Of a DNA stretch of 18,847 bases, positions 1 to 8,069 are shown piece after piece. Each line of letters begins with the position of its first letter. Position 1 is the stretch's first letter. The stretch covers positions 1 through 18,847 of the forward strand of contig JAIRLD010000071.1 of the NCBI GenBank assembly GCA_031259665.1, in the 5' to 3' direction. The stretch comes from Puniceicoccales bacterium (GTDB taxonomy: Bacteria > Verrucomicrobiota > Verrucomicrobiia > Opitutales > LL51). Below the pieces are notes generated by a model. The model ran no database searches, had not been told where the DNA came from, and worked only from the letters and a program-made list of their open reading frames with translations. The position numbers and the translations under genes were made by a program.

Positions 1-385
1 CACAATACCTCCCTCCACATTCTTCCGAGGTACCTATTTCGTCTATTAATTCAACTAAATTCTCATGATCCTTATGATTGTGCGTAACAAATATCTCACA
101 TTTCGAAACTCCTTTGAACAATTTTTTTAACCTCCCCCCTGGATATTCCAATGAATTCGATAAAATTCCCCCATAAATCTTTTCTTGATTCACACCACAA
201 CCACAATCGATAAAAATCAATCTTGACTCAACACCATTTTGATTAACAACATCGCTACGAAGCGCGATACAATTACCTTGTCCCGTATTGAAAAAGCAAA
301 CCTCAAGGCTAGGCTCAACCGCAACTCCCAATATGATACTAAGAATATAAATCGCCATCCCTAAAATAATACGACAGAATATCAT
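1..385 (-). CDS. Exported ComEC-like MBL-fold hydrolase, module A (3' part outside window)
   Basis: The reading frame is open from an ATG at 385 down to base 1, about 128 codons, so the C-terminal two thirds lie outside the window. A strong ribosome binding site (AGGAGGT) precedes the ATG. The N-terminus is a hydrophobic segment of about 22 residues, consistent with a signal peptide or anchor. It is followed by the strand motif FFNTGQGNCIALR, then IFIDCGCG, then the metal-binding motif THNHKDH. This is the same order as in the complete paralogue at 1911-2945. In the MBL superfamily this His-rich motif binds the catalytic metals, and the GQG-strand start resembles the C-terminal hydrolase domain of ComEC. 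It begins 29 bases after the stop of the helical gene at 415-1494, so the two are probably co-transcribed. The substrate is unknown. Confidence 0.85.
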   Translation of the reverse strand, partial: MIFCRIILGMAIYILSIILGVAVEPSLEVCFFNTGQGNCIALRSDVVNQNGVESRLIFIDCGCGVNQEKIYGGILSNSLEYPGGRLKKLFKGVSKCEIFVTHNHKDHENLVELIDEIGTSEECGGRYC

Positions 386-414
386 AATGCTACACCTCCT
401 TAAGAAGAAACGAA

Positions 415-1494
415 TTATAGCAAATTATAATCCGGCGGGAAAAAGTTTCTATACCCCTGCTGGTTTATCGCACGCAAAAAGCCTCTCACTGCCCCGATCA
501 ACTCATCATCTCCTTCCGGATCTTTCGCAATACTACACAATTGATTTATCGCTCCTTTTACAAGAGCAGAATCCTTTCTTGCACTCAATGCATACTTCCC
601 ATCCTCCCACACAACACTTTGGGACAACAATAGCGACTTCATATATTCGTATATTTTACGCGATTCATCATTATTTTCTGGATAATTATTGTAAATACTT
701 TCCAAACACCAACTGGCAACCCTTGTAGCAGGCAAGTATTCTCTAATCCTATGTAACATTTCAACAACTTTAGCTACTCGCCACTCCCGGTCAGGAACTG
801 ATGAAGGCTTTTTAATGCTCTGATCACTCATGTAATACCTCCTAGTGCTTTCGATATGACTTTTTAGAATATTTACTTCCATTTCTCCATTTCTGAAACT
901 ATCAAGACATCCCTTCAACTGCTCCCATGATACAAAAGGATTAGCCTGAGATGCCTCACCCCCTCCTTGCGATCCCGCATTCAGTTGCTGCTGTATTTGT
1001 AACATCTGCTTTAGTAGTAACGCTTGCCCTATTCTTGATTGTTTTTCATTTAGCTGCTTCAGCCTTTTTTCTATTGACTGCGACCTTGGATCATCTTCAT
1101 CATTTATCCTGCTCTGTTCTTCAAGCAACTTATCCTCTATTTGCCGTATTAGCGACTGCTGCTTGTTCAAATCATCCTCTGTGGCTCCACCCTGCCTTTT
1201 AGCCGATATTCTCCGCATTATTGACAACTGTCCTTGCAAGTCTTTTTCTGTAACCTCTCTTCCTTCCTGAGTCAATACTTCACGCTCTAGTTCTAATTGC
1301 CTCTCTAATTTCTCTACCGTAACTTCTGACGGCCGACTTTGAATTTCCTCCTTCAGCCTCTCCAATTTCTGCCGTGGGTCTTCTAACTGAACTTCTGGAG
1401 CTGGTTGATCCTCTGGATCCGATCCATTTGCTATACAATCTCCTAACAATAAAGCACTACAAACAACTATTTCAACAAGCTTTTTCTTAACCAT
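415..1494 (-). CDS. Exported helical protein, module A (unrecognised family)
   Basis: A 359-residue protein. The N-terminus has a KKK cluster, a hydrophobic stretch and the motif LLGDC at about residues 16-20, consistent with a Sec signal. It is not a classical lipobox, because the residue before Cys is Asp. Residues about 35-175 are rich in Glu, Gln, Lys and Leu with heptad-like spacing and are probably a long coiled coil. This region is longer than in its paralogues. The C-terminal half is the conserved family domain: NPFVSW at about 187, then WRVAKVVEMLH, a WC pair, YMKSLLLSQ with a following W, YALSARK, and a final FF motif. The same landmarks occur at 2996-3763 and 5344-5913. The gene is followed by an MBL hydrolase gene 29 bases downstream. 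I know no named family that fits. An exported scaffold or partner of the hydrolase is inference. Confidence 0.85.
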   Translation of the reverse strand: MVKKKLVEIVVCSALLLGDCIANGSDPEDQPAPEVQLEDPRQKLERLKEEIQSRPSEVTVEKLERQLELEREVLTQEGREVTEKDLQGQLSIMRRISAKRQGGATEDDLNKQQSLIRQIEDKLLEEQSRINDEDDPRSQSIEKRLKQLNEKQSRIGQALLLKQMLQIQQQLNAGSQGGGEASQANPFVSWEQLKGCLDSFRNGEMEVNILKSHIESTRRYYMSDQSIKKPSSVPDREWRVAKVVEMLHRIREYLPATRVASWCLESIYNNYPENNDESRKIYEYMKSLLLSQSVVWEDGKYALSARKDSALVKGAINQLCSIAKDPEGDDELIGAVRGFLRAINQQGYRNFFPPDYNLL

Positions 1495-1654
1495 ATGCTT
1501 CGGAATTCATTGCAATTTAATCGCTTGTCAATACAATTCCTTAAAAAAATATTTTGATAAAATTATTACAAATCGAGCCCAATCCTAAGGACAAAGAACC
1601 CCAAAATATCCGAATAAAAACCTAAACTATAAACGATCAAACAAAACAATAATC
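1495..1654. other. AT-rich upstream region of module A
   Basis: This stretch is AT-rich and carries no convincing gene. On the minus strand it contains TTGACA (1526-1531), 31 bases before the ATG of the helical gene, with an A/T-rich block upstream. The same hexamer lies upstream of the helical genes of modules B, C and D. A matching -10 box at normal spacing is not clear. Confidence 0.4.
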
Positions 1655-1907
1655 CCGGGACGGCGTCCCGGAGCATTGAAGGGGGAATCCTTCCCTCTTA
1701 ACCCCCTGCCAAGGAATAGTATCCCCTGGCTCCGGGACGGCGTCCCGGAGCATTGAAGGGGGAATCCTTCCCCCTTAACCCCCTGCCAGGGGATAGTATC
1801 CCCTGGCCCCTCCGGGGTCGGCCCGAGGTTTGCACGAAGTGCAAACCTCGGGCCTGAAACCGGCGCAAGGGGCTGAAGCCCCTTGCGGAGTCTGGGGCAA
1901 AGCCCCG
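1655..1907. repeat. GC-rich hairpin array with a 77-bp tandem duplication
   Basis: Two tandem 77-bp copies (1655-1731 and 1732-1808) differ at only about four positions. Each contains a CCGGGA/TCCCGG palindrome, an AAGGGGGAATCCTTCCC palindrome and a CAGGGGAT/ATCCCCTG-type palindrome. Further palindromes follow. One has perfect 16-base arms and a GAA loop (1820-1835 with 1839-1854). Another has 10-base arms (1864-1873 with 1878-1887). A GGGGC/GCCCC hairpin lies near 1894-1906. The array starts right after the stop of the module B hydrolase and sits upstream of module A, so it could end transcription or stabilise mRNA. Its GC-richness contrasts sharply with its surroundings. The 52-base core recurs inverted at 12086-12138, which marks a dispersed repeat family. 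Confidence 0.85.
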
Positions 1908-1910
1908 GGA

Positions 1911-2945
1911 CTACAAGGATTGAAAACAAAAATTGCCCTGGCTTTTAGCCGTCGGTCCATCGAACAAATTCGTTCTTCCATCCGCTTCGATGATCATTTC
2001 GTAATACCCATGGGCCGTATCACAGGTGACAAATATCGGTATATCCGTCCTTTGACCTCCGTCAGCCGTACTCATACTATGTTCTTTAACCGTAATACCT
2101 CTTCCGCTGCTAAATGAAAATTCTTTTACCTCGTCACAGGGTAGATGGTCTTTCTCTAACGGATCACTACAAATGATACAGAGCTCCGGCTTCCTCACAA
2201 AAAAAGTCAATAACTCCCCCGATCGATTGGACCCATGGTGCGGTAATACGAGAAAATCTACAGCGGCAATCTCACGACTATATCGGGGAATATTCATAAT
2301 TTGAGTAAATAGCTGGGGACTGACATCGCCGGGGAAAAAAATCCTCCTCCCTCCAAATTCTACCAAATACATTATATTAAAATCATGCTCCGGATTCTGA
2401 GCCTTATTATTTTTCCATACCTTTGGTCGCATGGGCACAACCCTCACACGCGGTCCTAGTGAATGCTCTATTTCAGGAAAAACATTGTAAAAATCCTCCT
2501 CCCGCTCCCGAAGTAAATCCTCATCCCCCTCTTCAAACTCCTCCACACTGATCGGTCTACAAAAAATAGGAACATCACACCCACTTTCATTACCTACTTT
2601 CACTACCGTTTCACACAAATTGTCATGATCCTTATGATTATGTGTAATAAACATTCCATACTGAGTGATTCCTTCAAATAACTCCCTTAACCGTCGTCCT
2701 GAGGGTTTCGCGGGATTTGATAAATTATTTTTAGATCCATTTTTGACAACTGATCCGCCACCGCAATCGATGAAAATCAGTTTCGGTTCATTGGGAGCAT
2801 CATCCACACGCAGCGCAATACAATTCCCCTGTCCCGTATGGAAAAAACAAATCTGGAGTGTAGCTTCAATCGTAGAACTCCACAGGGAACTGTAAACGAT
2901 ACCGTTTAAAAGAAGACAATAGAATATTCTATCCAAATACCACAT
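1911..2945 (-). CDS. Exported ComEC-like MBL-fold hydrolase, module B (intact)
   Basis: A 344-residue protein and the only complete member of the A-C hydrolase type in this window. A hydrophobic N-terminus of about 22 residues suggests export. Visible MBL landmarks in order are FFHTGQGNC (34-42), FIDCGGG (58-64), THNHKDH (101-107; ligands H102, H104, D106, H107), FFPGDV (203-208; D207) and LPHHGS (234-239; H237). The C-terminal tail (about 300-344) contains PIFVTCDTAHGYYE and ends in FQSL. It is conserved in the module C copy and weakly in D, so it is probably a small accessory beta domain. ComEC-type and related secreted MBL proteins are typically nucleases or phosphodiesterases; the activity here is inferred. 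The gene lies 50 bases downstream of its helical partner. The ATG has no strong ribosome binding site, so translational coupling is possible. Confidence 0.9.
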   Translation of the reverse strand: MWYLDRIFYCLLLNGIVYSSLWSSTIEATLQICFFHTGQGNCIALRVDDAPNEPKLIFIDCGGGSVVKNGSKNNLSNPAKPSGRRLRELFEGITQYGMFITHNHKDHDNLCETVVKVGNESGCDVPIFCRPISVEEFEEGDEDLLREREEDFYNVFPEIEHSLGPRVRVVPMRPKVWKNNKAQNPEHDFNIMYLVEFGGRRIFFPGDVSPQLFTQIMNIPRYSREIAAVDFLVLPHHGSNRSGELLTFFVRKPELCIICSDPLEKDHLPCDEVKEFSFSSGRGITVKEHSMSTADGGQRTDIPIFVTCDTAHGYYEMIIEADGRTNLFDGPTAKSQGNFCFQSL

Positions 2946-2995
2946 ATCAATTTTACTTTAAAATATAAAATTACTTTTTACTTTTCCCATAGGAA

Positions 2996-3763
2996 CTAAT
3001 TGGAGAAAAAATTAGCAAATTCTTCTCTTTCCTTTATTTCGCTCAAAAACTTTCCAGCGGCAACATTGGGAGCTTCCTCACCTTCTTCATCCACCATTTC
3101 CTCCAATGCCTCTATGGCTTCCCGGACCGTTGAATGCTGGGCTCGAGGACTTAATTCATATTTTCCATTTTTCTCATTCCACGTATTACATTGGGAGAGG
3201 AGCAGAAGTTTCATATATTCGAAATTTTTACCGGAATCATCGAAATTGTTTAAACATTTTTCTTTAATTTCTTTTTCGCAGTAACTGGCGATTCGTGTAC
3301 GGGGAAAACTTTTTACCAATTCATGTAACATTTCAAGAACTTTAGCTTTTCGCCATTCTATTTCTAGAACATTGGAAGGGACGAAGATTTTTCCTTTTGT
3401 TTGTAGGATATGATCGACGGTTGCATCGATGCGTCCTTTGACATCCTTTCGTTCGACGGCGCCAGTATTGATTTGCTCGACATATTTTCTCACCTCATGT
3501 ATAGAAGTAAAGGGGTTGGATATTTGTTTTTTAGGATTTTCGGATTGTGGTTGAGCGCGCAAGTTTTCGAGGATTACTTTCTGTTGCTGTTCGAGCTCCG
3601 TTATTTTTTGCATGAGTGGTTGTTGTCCTTTACTCACCGCCATTTCTATGATTTCCTGAAACGCGACCACATCTAAACTGGTTACTTTCTTCGTACTCGC
3701 CGTACAATTTCCGACCATAAAAATACTTCCAACAACTATTCTGGTAATTTTCCCTGTATCCAT
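2996..3763 (-). CDS. Exported helical protein, module B (unrecognised family)
   Basis: A 255-residue protein. The N-terminus MDTGKITRIVVGSIFMVGNC is followed by TAS, consistent with a Sec signal ending near residue 24. The Gly-Asn-Cys motif is shared with module C, and module A has Gly-Asp-Cys. A short Gln/Glu-rich helix (about 35-75) precedes the family domain: NPFTSIHEV, WRKAKVLEMLHEL, IASYC, YMKLLLLSQ with W a few residues on, YELSPRA, and a final FANFF. The predicted content is almost all helical and no catalytic motif is seen. Upstream, on the minus strand, TTGACA (3793-3798) and a TATAAT-like stretch lie within 35 bases of the ATG, but their spacing of about 11 is too short for a standard promoter. 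The module B hydrolase follows. The function is unknown. Confidence 0.85.
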   Translation of the reverse strand: MDTGKITRIVVGSIFMVGNCTASTKKVTSLDVVAFQEIIEMAVSKGQQPLMQKITELEQQQKVILENLRAQPQSENPKKQISNPFTSIHEVRKYVEQINTGAVERKDVKGRIDATVDHILQTKGKIFVPSNVLEIEWRKAKVLEMLHELVKSFPRTRIASYCEKEIKEKCLNNFDDSGKNFEYMKLLLLSQCNTWNEKNGKYELSPRAQHSTVREAIEALEEMVDEEGEEAPNVAAGKFLSEIKEREEFANFFSN

Positions 3764-3875
3764 ACCTTACAAATTATTATAATTTATTTATATGTCAATG
3801 TAGTTTTCTTAAAATATCACAAAATTTATTACATTTTTCCCAATGACACTTTTTAAAAATAAATATTCAGATGGG
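3764..3875. promoter_or_regulatory. Upstream element of module B helical gene
   Basis: Reading on the minus strand, TTGACATATAAATAAATTAT starts at 3798 and runs on through TAATAATTTG, ending 29 bases before or at the ATG at 3763. The relic at 3876-4170 keeps almost the same block, with TTGACG, in front of its lost start codon. So the upstream region was copied together with the gene. Either this is the promoter region or only shared descent; the hexamer spacing is not canonical. Confidence 0.4.
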
Positions 3876-4170
3876 AGATATTGATCTGTTCGATATATTT
3901 TTTCAGCCCATGCATGAAAGCAAACGGAACAGATTCAGGATTTTCGTTTTCCGGTTGTGAGTGCGCGCAAGCTTTCGACGAGCTCTTTCCGCTGCTGTTT
4001 ATTTCCATGATTCTTTGCATCAGCGGCTATTGAACCCTATTCACGGCAACTTCTACGATTTCTTGTAAAGCAGCTGCATCCAAATTGGCTATTTCTTGGA
4101 GCCTTGCCGTACAATTCCAGATCATAAAAATACCCCTTATAATAATTTTGGTAATTTTCTTTGTATTTAT
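3876..4170 (-). pseudogene. 5' relic of a fifth helical-family gene
   Basis: Read on the minus strand from 4170, this segment aligns base by base with the first roughly 100 codons of the module B helical gene at 2996-3763. The match includes the KKITK start region, the AATTGTACGGC stretch encoding NCTA, the LDA..LQEIVE helix and the YIEQI segment near 3880. The start codon has become ATA (4170-4168). A TAG (4029-4027) replaces the CAA of the intact copy, and small indels then break the frame. Homology stops near 3876, so the family domain after the PFTS region is missing. The conserved upstream block is still present to about 4205. This is a decayed duplicate, probably left by unequal recombination between modules B and C. 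Confidence 0.85.
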
Positions 4171-4293
4171 ACCATACGAATTATTATAATTCATTTATAC
4201 GTCAACATATTTTCACGGGCATATTAAGGTTTCATTACGTATCGATATTATTTTCAAGTGGCGGGACTTTATCATCCGCTAGTTATGCGAAAA
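4171..4293. other. Spacer between hydrolase C and the relic
   Basis: An AT-rich spacer. Its lower part is the copied upstream block of the relic (minus-strand TTGACG near 4200). I see no gene or clear terminator hairpin here. Confidence 0.4.
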
Positions 4294-5344
4294 TTACAAA
4301 GATTGAAAACAAAACTTACCTTTATTTCTAGCTACTGGACCATCAAACAAATTTGCCCTTCCGTTTGCTTCAATAACCAACTCATAGTACCCTGCCACTG
4401 CATTACACGTAACAAACACCGGTTTATTCGTTCTTTCACTCCCTCCTCTCGTACCAATATTATGGTCTACTACGGTAACACCTTTTCCATTTTTAAATTG
4501 AAAACCGGCCACTTCACTCCATGGAAGATTATTCCTCACATTCGGATTACTACAAATAATACACATTTCTGGATTAACTGCAGGCTTGGTCATTAATTCT
4601 CCTGATTCATTCGATCCATGATGCGATAACATTAAAAAATCTGCGGCCATTATTTCCCGTTCATACCTGGGATCATTCATAATTTGAGTAAACAGCTGAG
4701 GACTGACATCACCCATAAAAAGAATCCTCCTCCCAGCGAATTCTACCAGATACATAACATTGAAATCATGCTCTCTCTCCCGATTTGTATTTCTGCCATT
4801 TTTTTGGTTTTATAGGAACAACTCTAACACGCGAACCAAGCGAATTTTCTATACGTGGAAGAACTTTCCGAAACTTATCCTCTTTTTCTAGGAGAAAATC
4901 TTGGAGGCGAAAAGAATTATTTTCAAATTCGCCAAAACTTATTAAATAAATAGGATCTAGGACTGTGCACCTATTTCTCATACCTACCCCTTTGATCGTT
5001 TGACATAAATTGTCATGATCTGTATGATTATGAGTGATGAACATTTCACATCGCCACACATTTTTAAATAACTCCGCTACCTTCTGCCCGGGGTATTTTG
5101 TTTGGTCAGACAAAACTCGTCCATACTCACTATTACTCCCTTTTGTACAACCACAATCAATGAAAAATAATTTCGATTCTTTTCTTCGCTCATCCATGCG
5201 CAGCGCAATACAGTTACCCTGTCCCGTGTCAAAGAAACAAACACAAAGGGTAGCTTCAATCGTAGAACCCCATGCAATATCAAAACTACAAATTATACAC
5301 TTTAAAATGGAACAACAACATACACACTCTTGAAGTGAAATCAC
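4294..5344 (-). pseudogene. Frameshifted ComEC-like MBL hydrolase, module C
   Basis: Two frames together make one hydrolase of about 350 residues matching the module B protein along its whole length. The first part (5344-4766) carries FFDTGQGNCIALR, FFIDCGC and THNHTDH. The second (from the break down to 4294) carries EHDFNVMYLVEFAGRR, FMGDVS, LSHHGS, PVFVTCNA and a terminal FQSL. The break lies at a (CT)4 run at 4771-4778 (AG in the gene sense). The present frame reads SGERA and stops at TGA 4768-4766. One more AG unit would give SGEREHDF, in line with the PEHDF of module B. All metal-ligand motifs are otherwise kept. The start is a GTG whose G is the last base of the partner gene's TAG, so the genes overlap by one base. 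A recent mutation, length variation of the AG run, or an assembly error can all explain the break. Confidence 0.85.
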
Positions 5345-6203
5345 TATCTATTTACGGAACCCAGTTCGGGATAATTCTCAAAATGATTATTTCCTTTTAC
5401 TGCCACTAAAAAACCATTAACTTGATTCCTTAATCGTTCACATATTTCATTACTCCCTATTATCTCAGATAACTTCCTTAGTGCTTCTCTTACTGTCGGA
5501 GTCTTAGCATCAGGTGACAATTCATATTCTTTCTCGTCTTCTCGCCACACATTACACTGAGACATCAATAACAATTTCATACGTTTAAAATATTCTCTTA
5601 AAGTATCCTCTCCTCTATTGCCTAAATCTTCCCCTTGTAAACAACATTCCCAAACCTTCCTTCCACAGTAACGGTCAACCAAATCTTGCGGAAAAGCCTT
5701 CTCAATTTCATATAACATTTCGAAAACCTTAGCCTTTCGCCATGTATCTTGAGGAACACCCATAGGAGGAGTAAATATTTCATTTAATTCCAAGACACGT
5801 CTTACAGTCTCATCTATGCGAGGCATTATAGTCCCCTTTGCAACTGCACCCTCCTTAACCTGTCTAATATATCCTCTTACATCATCGATCGATGTAAACG
5901 GCTGAACAGCCACACTTGGCCCGCTAGGAGTTCCTCTCTCCGGTTGCCTCTGCGCAATTGCTTCGATCGCTTTTCGTATAGCCTCTGCAGCTGCTCACGC
6001 AGCTGCTCGCCAATGCCAGTTAAAGCTTGCCGATTCTGATCATTCATAGCCTGTATTGCTTCAACCATGGTCATCTTCTTCCCCTGGGGTGGGTTAGCAT
6101 TCTTCTTTCTTCCGGGTGCACTTTCCATACAATTTCCCACCAACAAAACACTACAAACAACCATTCCTATAAATTTTCTCTTAAACCATGTTTTGAAGAT
6201 CAT
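5344..6203 (-). pseudogene. Frameshifted exported helical protein, module C
   Basis: Two overlapping frames together make one family member of about 286 residues. The first frame starts with MIFKTWFKRKFIGMVVC, a basic and hydrophobic signal ending in VGNC, then a Gln/Arg-rich coiled coil. It ends at TAA near 5877. The second frame is open below a TGA at 5997-5995. It reads EAIAQRQPERG, then QPFTSIDDV, WRKAKVFEMLYEI, YC, MKLLLMSQC with W two residues on, and YELSPDA, and stops at 5344. The frame change must therefore lie between 5995 and 5877. I prefer the ATG at 6203 to the upstream TTG at 6224, because that TTG is part of the conserved TTGACA hexamer. A 12-bp in-frame tandem repeat (5987-6010) lies at the edge of this interval. 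The coupled hydrolase start overlaps its stop by one base. Confidence 0.8.
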
Positions 6204-6280
6204 CACGATTCTATTGCCTGTCAACGCTATTTTCCAGGAAGAAATATTTTAATGGAATTATTGCAATTCCAGGCAACCAC

Positions 6281-7666
6281 TCACTCACAGATTATATGCA
6301 GGTGGCGAGACTTTTCGATCCGCCAGCTACGCGCAATGCGTTCAAAATGTACCGTCCGCTGGGATGAAGTACCCTGAGCTGCGTGGATCGCTAATGCCAA
6401 CGCCCAGAAACGATCCCCATGACCCCGCTCCGTACGTCCCGCCGCAAAGCGTAGGTTCCCCGTAAAGGTATTTTCCCGCTTGACTGACCGTAAATCGGCG
6501 CGAATATGTTCGTCACTCGGTATCCCTATCGCCCGATTTTCGAAGGTCGTGCGCAACAAATAGGCCAGCTGCTCTTTGACAGAATTTGTAAATGTAATCC
6601 CCTCAACCCGGTATTTTCCGAAACGTTCCGCCGCCCGTTCCACAAATTGACGCCCGATCCCCGTCTGATCTACACACGCCCGACGGAGCATCGGCAATGC
6701 AAGCAATTTGTAAAATTCTGCCTCCTGATCCGAAAAAGGTCGGTCTTTCAATGCAACGATGTCCCTCGTAATCAATGTGCCACCAACGGAAGCGAGTAGC
6801 CAAAATACCGTTAAATCGTGGGTTCGCCCCACATCAACCCCTAGGAATAAATCATCACTGTCCCTAATTTTCTCCGGATTGTAACCCCTTTCCGCGTCCT
6901 CAACCAAATCCGTCGGTAAAAATATGGACCGGCTATCGTAGGGCTCACACATGTATTCTTGTAAAAAAGTCTCCTGATCCGGACAGGATTGGCGAATGTA
7001 ATCGAAATAATCCGCCTCATCCATCGCAACTAAGGGATCATCCGAAGGTACTTTCGCCTTCAATTTCTGCAAAAATCCCTGCTCTAACGCATCCTGCAGG
7101 GTAACCCTATGGTGAGAAAAATTTTTTGGGTTACCATTTTCCCGAATGTCCTGGATTAACTGGTAAAAAAAATTATCCGAACCCCGATGGGTTGAGATCA
7201 TTTCCAACTGTCCGCCCCAGGTAATTCCCGGGTAAGCGATGGCGTAGAGTAATTTTGGATTGGGATGGAGGGCAAATTCATCGAGAACACGTGTGCCGCG
7301 CTTACCGGCCTGGGCATCGGGATTAGAGGAGAGCGAGTATATGGATCGATTGTTACGGAAAAGAAGCGAAGAGGATCCCGATTTTTTATCGCAGGCGATC
7401 ACCGTTTGGCCGAGATCCTGCGCGGCAACGTGTAAAATTTGGCTAAATTTCTTACAATCTTCAAGGAAAAGTTTTGCTTGAATTTCATCGCGGGAAGATA
7501 CCCAAGCATCGTAGCGGCAATGGTTATGGGAATGTTCACGGACGAGGCTGTAAGCGGCGGCGAGTGATAGGCCGATTTGTCTGGATTTTTCGATAATTTT
7601 CAGTCTTGAGCGGTCATTGATCCACCGTTTTTGGTAGGGCAAGAAAAATTTTCCTTCAAAGCTCAT
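6281..7666 (-). CDS. Mu gp28-like phage terminase large subunit
   Basis: A 461-residue protein with the two-domain plan of a phage DNA-packaging motor. The ATPase domain has a Walker A-like EKSRQIGLS (26-34) and Walker B VLDEF (127-131). The nuclease domain has the RNase H-like acidic residues LGVDVG (D278), CVDQTG (D333) and GHGDRFWALALA (D418). EKSRQIG together with GHGDRFWALALA is typical of the Mu/FluMu gp28 group. The length is normal and no frame is broken. It starts two bases after the stop of the small gene upstream. Neither side has the portal (gp29) or head-morphogenesis (gp30) genes expected in a Mu-like cluster. Instead module C starts some 77 bases downstream. It is either a prophage remnant with a surviving motor gene or part of a domesticated element. 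Confidence 0.9.
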   Translation of the reverse strand: MSFEGKFFLPYQKRWINDRSRLKIIEKSRQIGLSLAAAYSLVREHSHNHCRYDAWVSSRDEIQAKLFLEDCKKFSQILHVAAQDLGQTVIACDKKSGSSSLLFRNNRSIYSLSSNPDAQAGKRGTRVLDEFALHPNPKLLYAIAYPGITWGGQLEMISTHRGSDNFFYQLIQDIRENGNPKNFSHHRVTLQDALEQGFLQKLKAKVPSDDPLVAMDEADYFDYIRQSCPDQETFLQEYMCEPYDSRSIFLPTDLVEDAERGYNPEKIRDSDDLFLGVDVGRTHDLTVFWLLASVGGTLITRDIVALKDRPFSDQEAEFYKLLALPMLRRACVDQTGIGRQFVERAAERFGKYRVEGITFTNSVKEQLAYLLRTTFENRAIGIPSDEHIRADLRSVKRENTFTGNLRFAAGRTERGHGDRFWALALAIHAAQGTSSQRTVHFERIARSWRIEKSRHLHIICE

Positions 7667-7668
7667 TT

Positions 7669-7926
7669 TTAAAAGAGATTCAGCTGAGTTTGAATGGTGT
7701 CAATGGTATCGAGAGACACAATTTTTCCTTCTTCCGCGCTACCGGAAAAGGGATTAAGTTCGGTATGGCAATCGATCAGTTTTTGGAGGGTGGTTGCCAC
7801 TAATCCGAGATCTGAGAGGGAAAGATCTTTGGTACGGAGATCATTCAAAATTTTTTCGCCAACGGCAAAAAGTATAGTTTGGAGCATTGGGGAAATGCCA
7901 CCAGGCGGATCGATTAACTGGGACAT
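7669..7926 (-). CDS. Small phage-associated protein upstream of terminase
   Basis: An 85-residue, mostly helical protein with a Pro/Gly turn near the N-terminus (LIDPPGG) and a Leu-rich helix around residues 37-52 (LSDLGLVATTLQKLID). A GGAAAA ribosome binding site precedes the ATG. It ends two bases before the terminase ATG, so the two are surely one transcript. The position suggests a small-terminase-like or packaging accessory protein. Mu gp27 holds this position but is about twice as long, so I do not assign the family. Confidence 0.75.
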   Translation of the reverse strand: MSQLIDPPGGISPMLQTILFAVGEKILNDLRTKDLSLSDLGLVATTLQKLIDCHTELNPFSGSAEEGKIVSLDTIDTIQTQLNLF

Positions 7927-8069
7927 ACTTTTTCCATAGAGTACTCTCTCCCGAGTGGAAGATCTATTCTGAACATGAAGATAGAAATAATTTTAGCACA
8001 GAAAATAAAAATGGGAAGCGATGTGTTGGGAATATAGTAATGTAGGGATCAATTGGGCCTGGATTTCGT

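Noticed and set aside
951..1202. Plus-strand 83-codon frame with a hydrophobic start
   Set aside because: It lies fully antisense to the coiled-coil region of the module A helical gene, where Glu/Lys/Gln codons read in reverse as hydrophobic and Ser/Leu codons.
1627..2117. Several short frames over the hairpin array
   Set aside because: They are GC-rich translations of palindromes, rich in Pro/Gly/Arg, overlap on both strands, and have no ribosome binding site.
3690..3763. Lipoprotein signal (lipobox) in the helical family
   Set aside because: The conserved Cys follows Asn or Asp (GNC, GDC), not Gly, Ala or Ser, so signal peptidase II cleavage is not supported. A plain Sec signal fits better.
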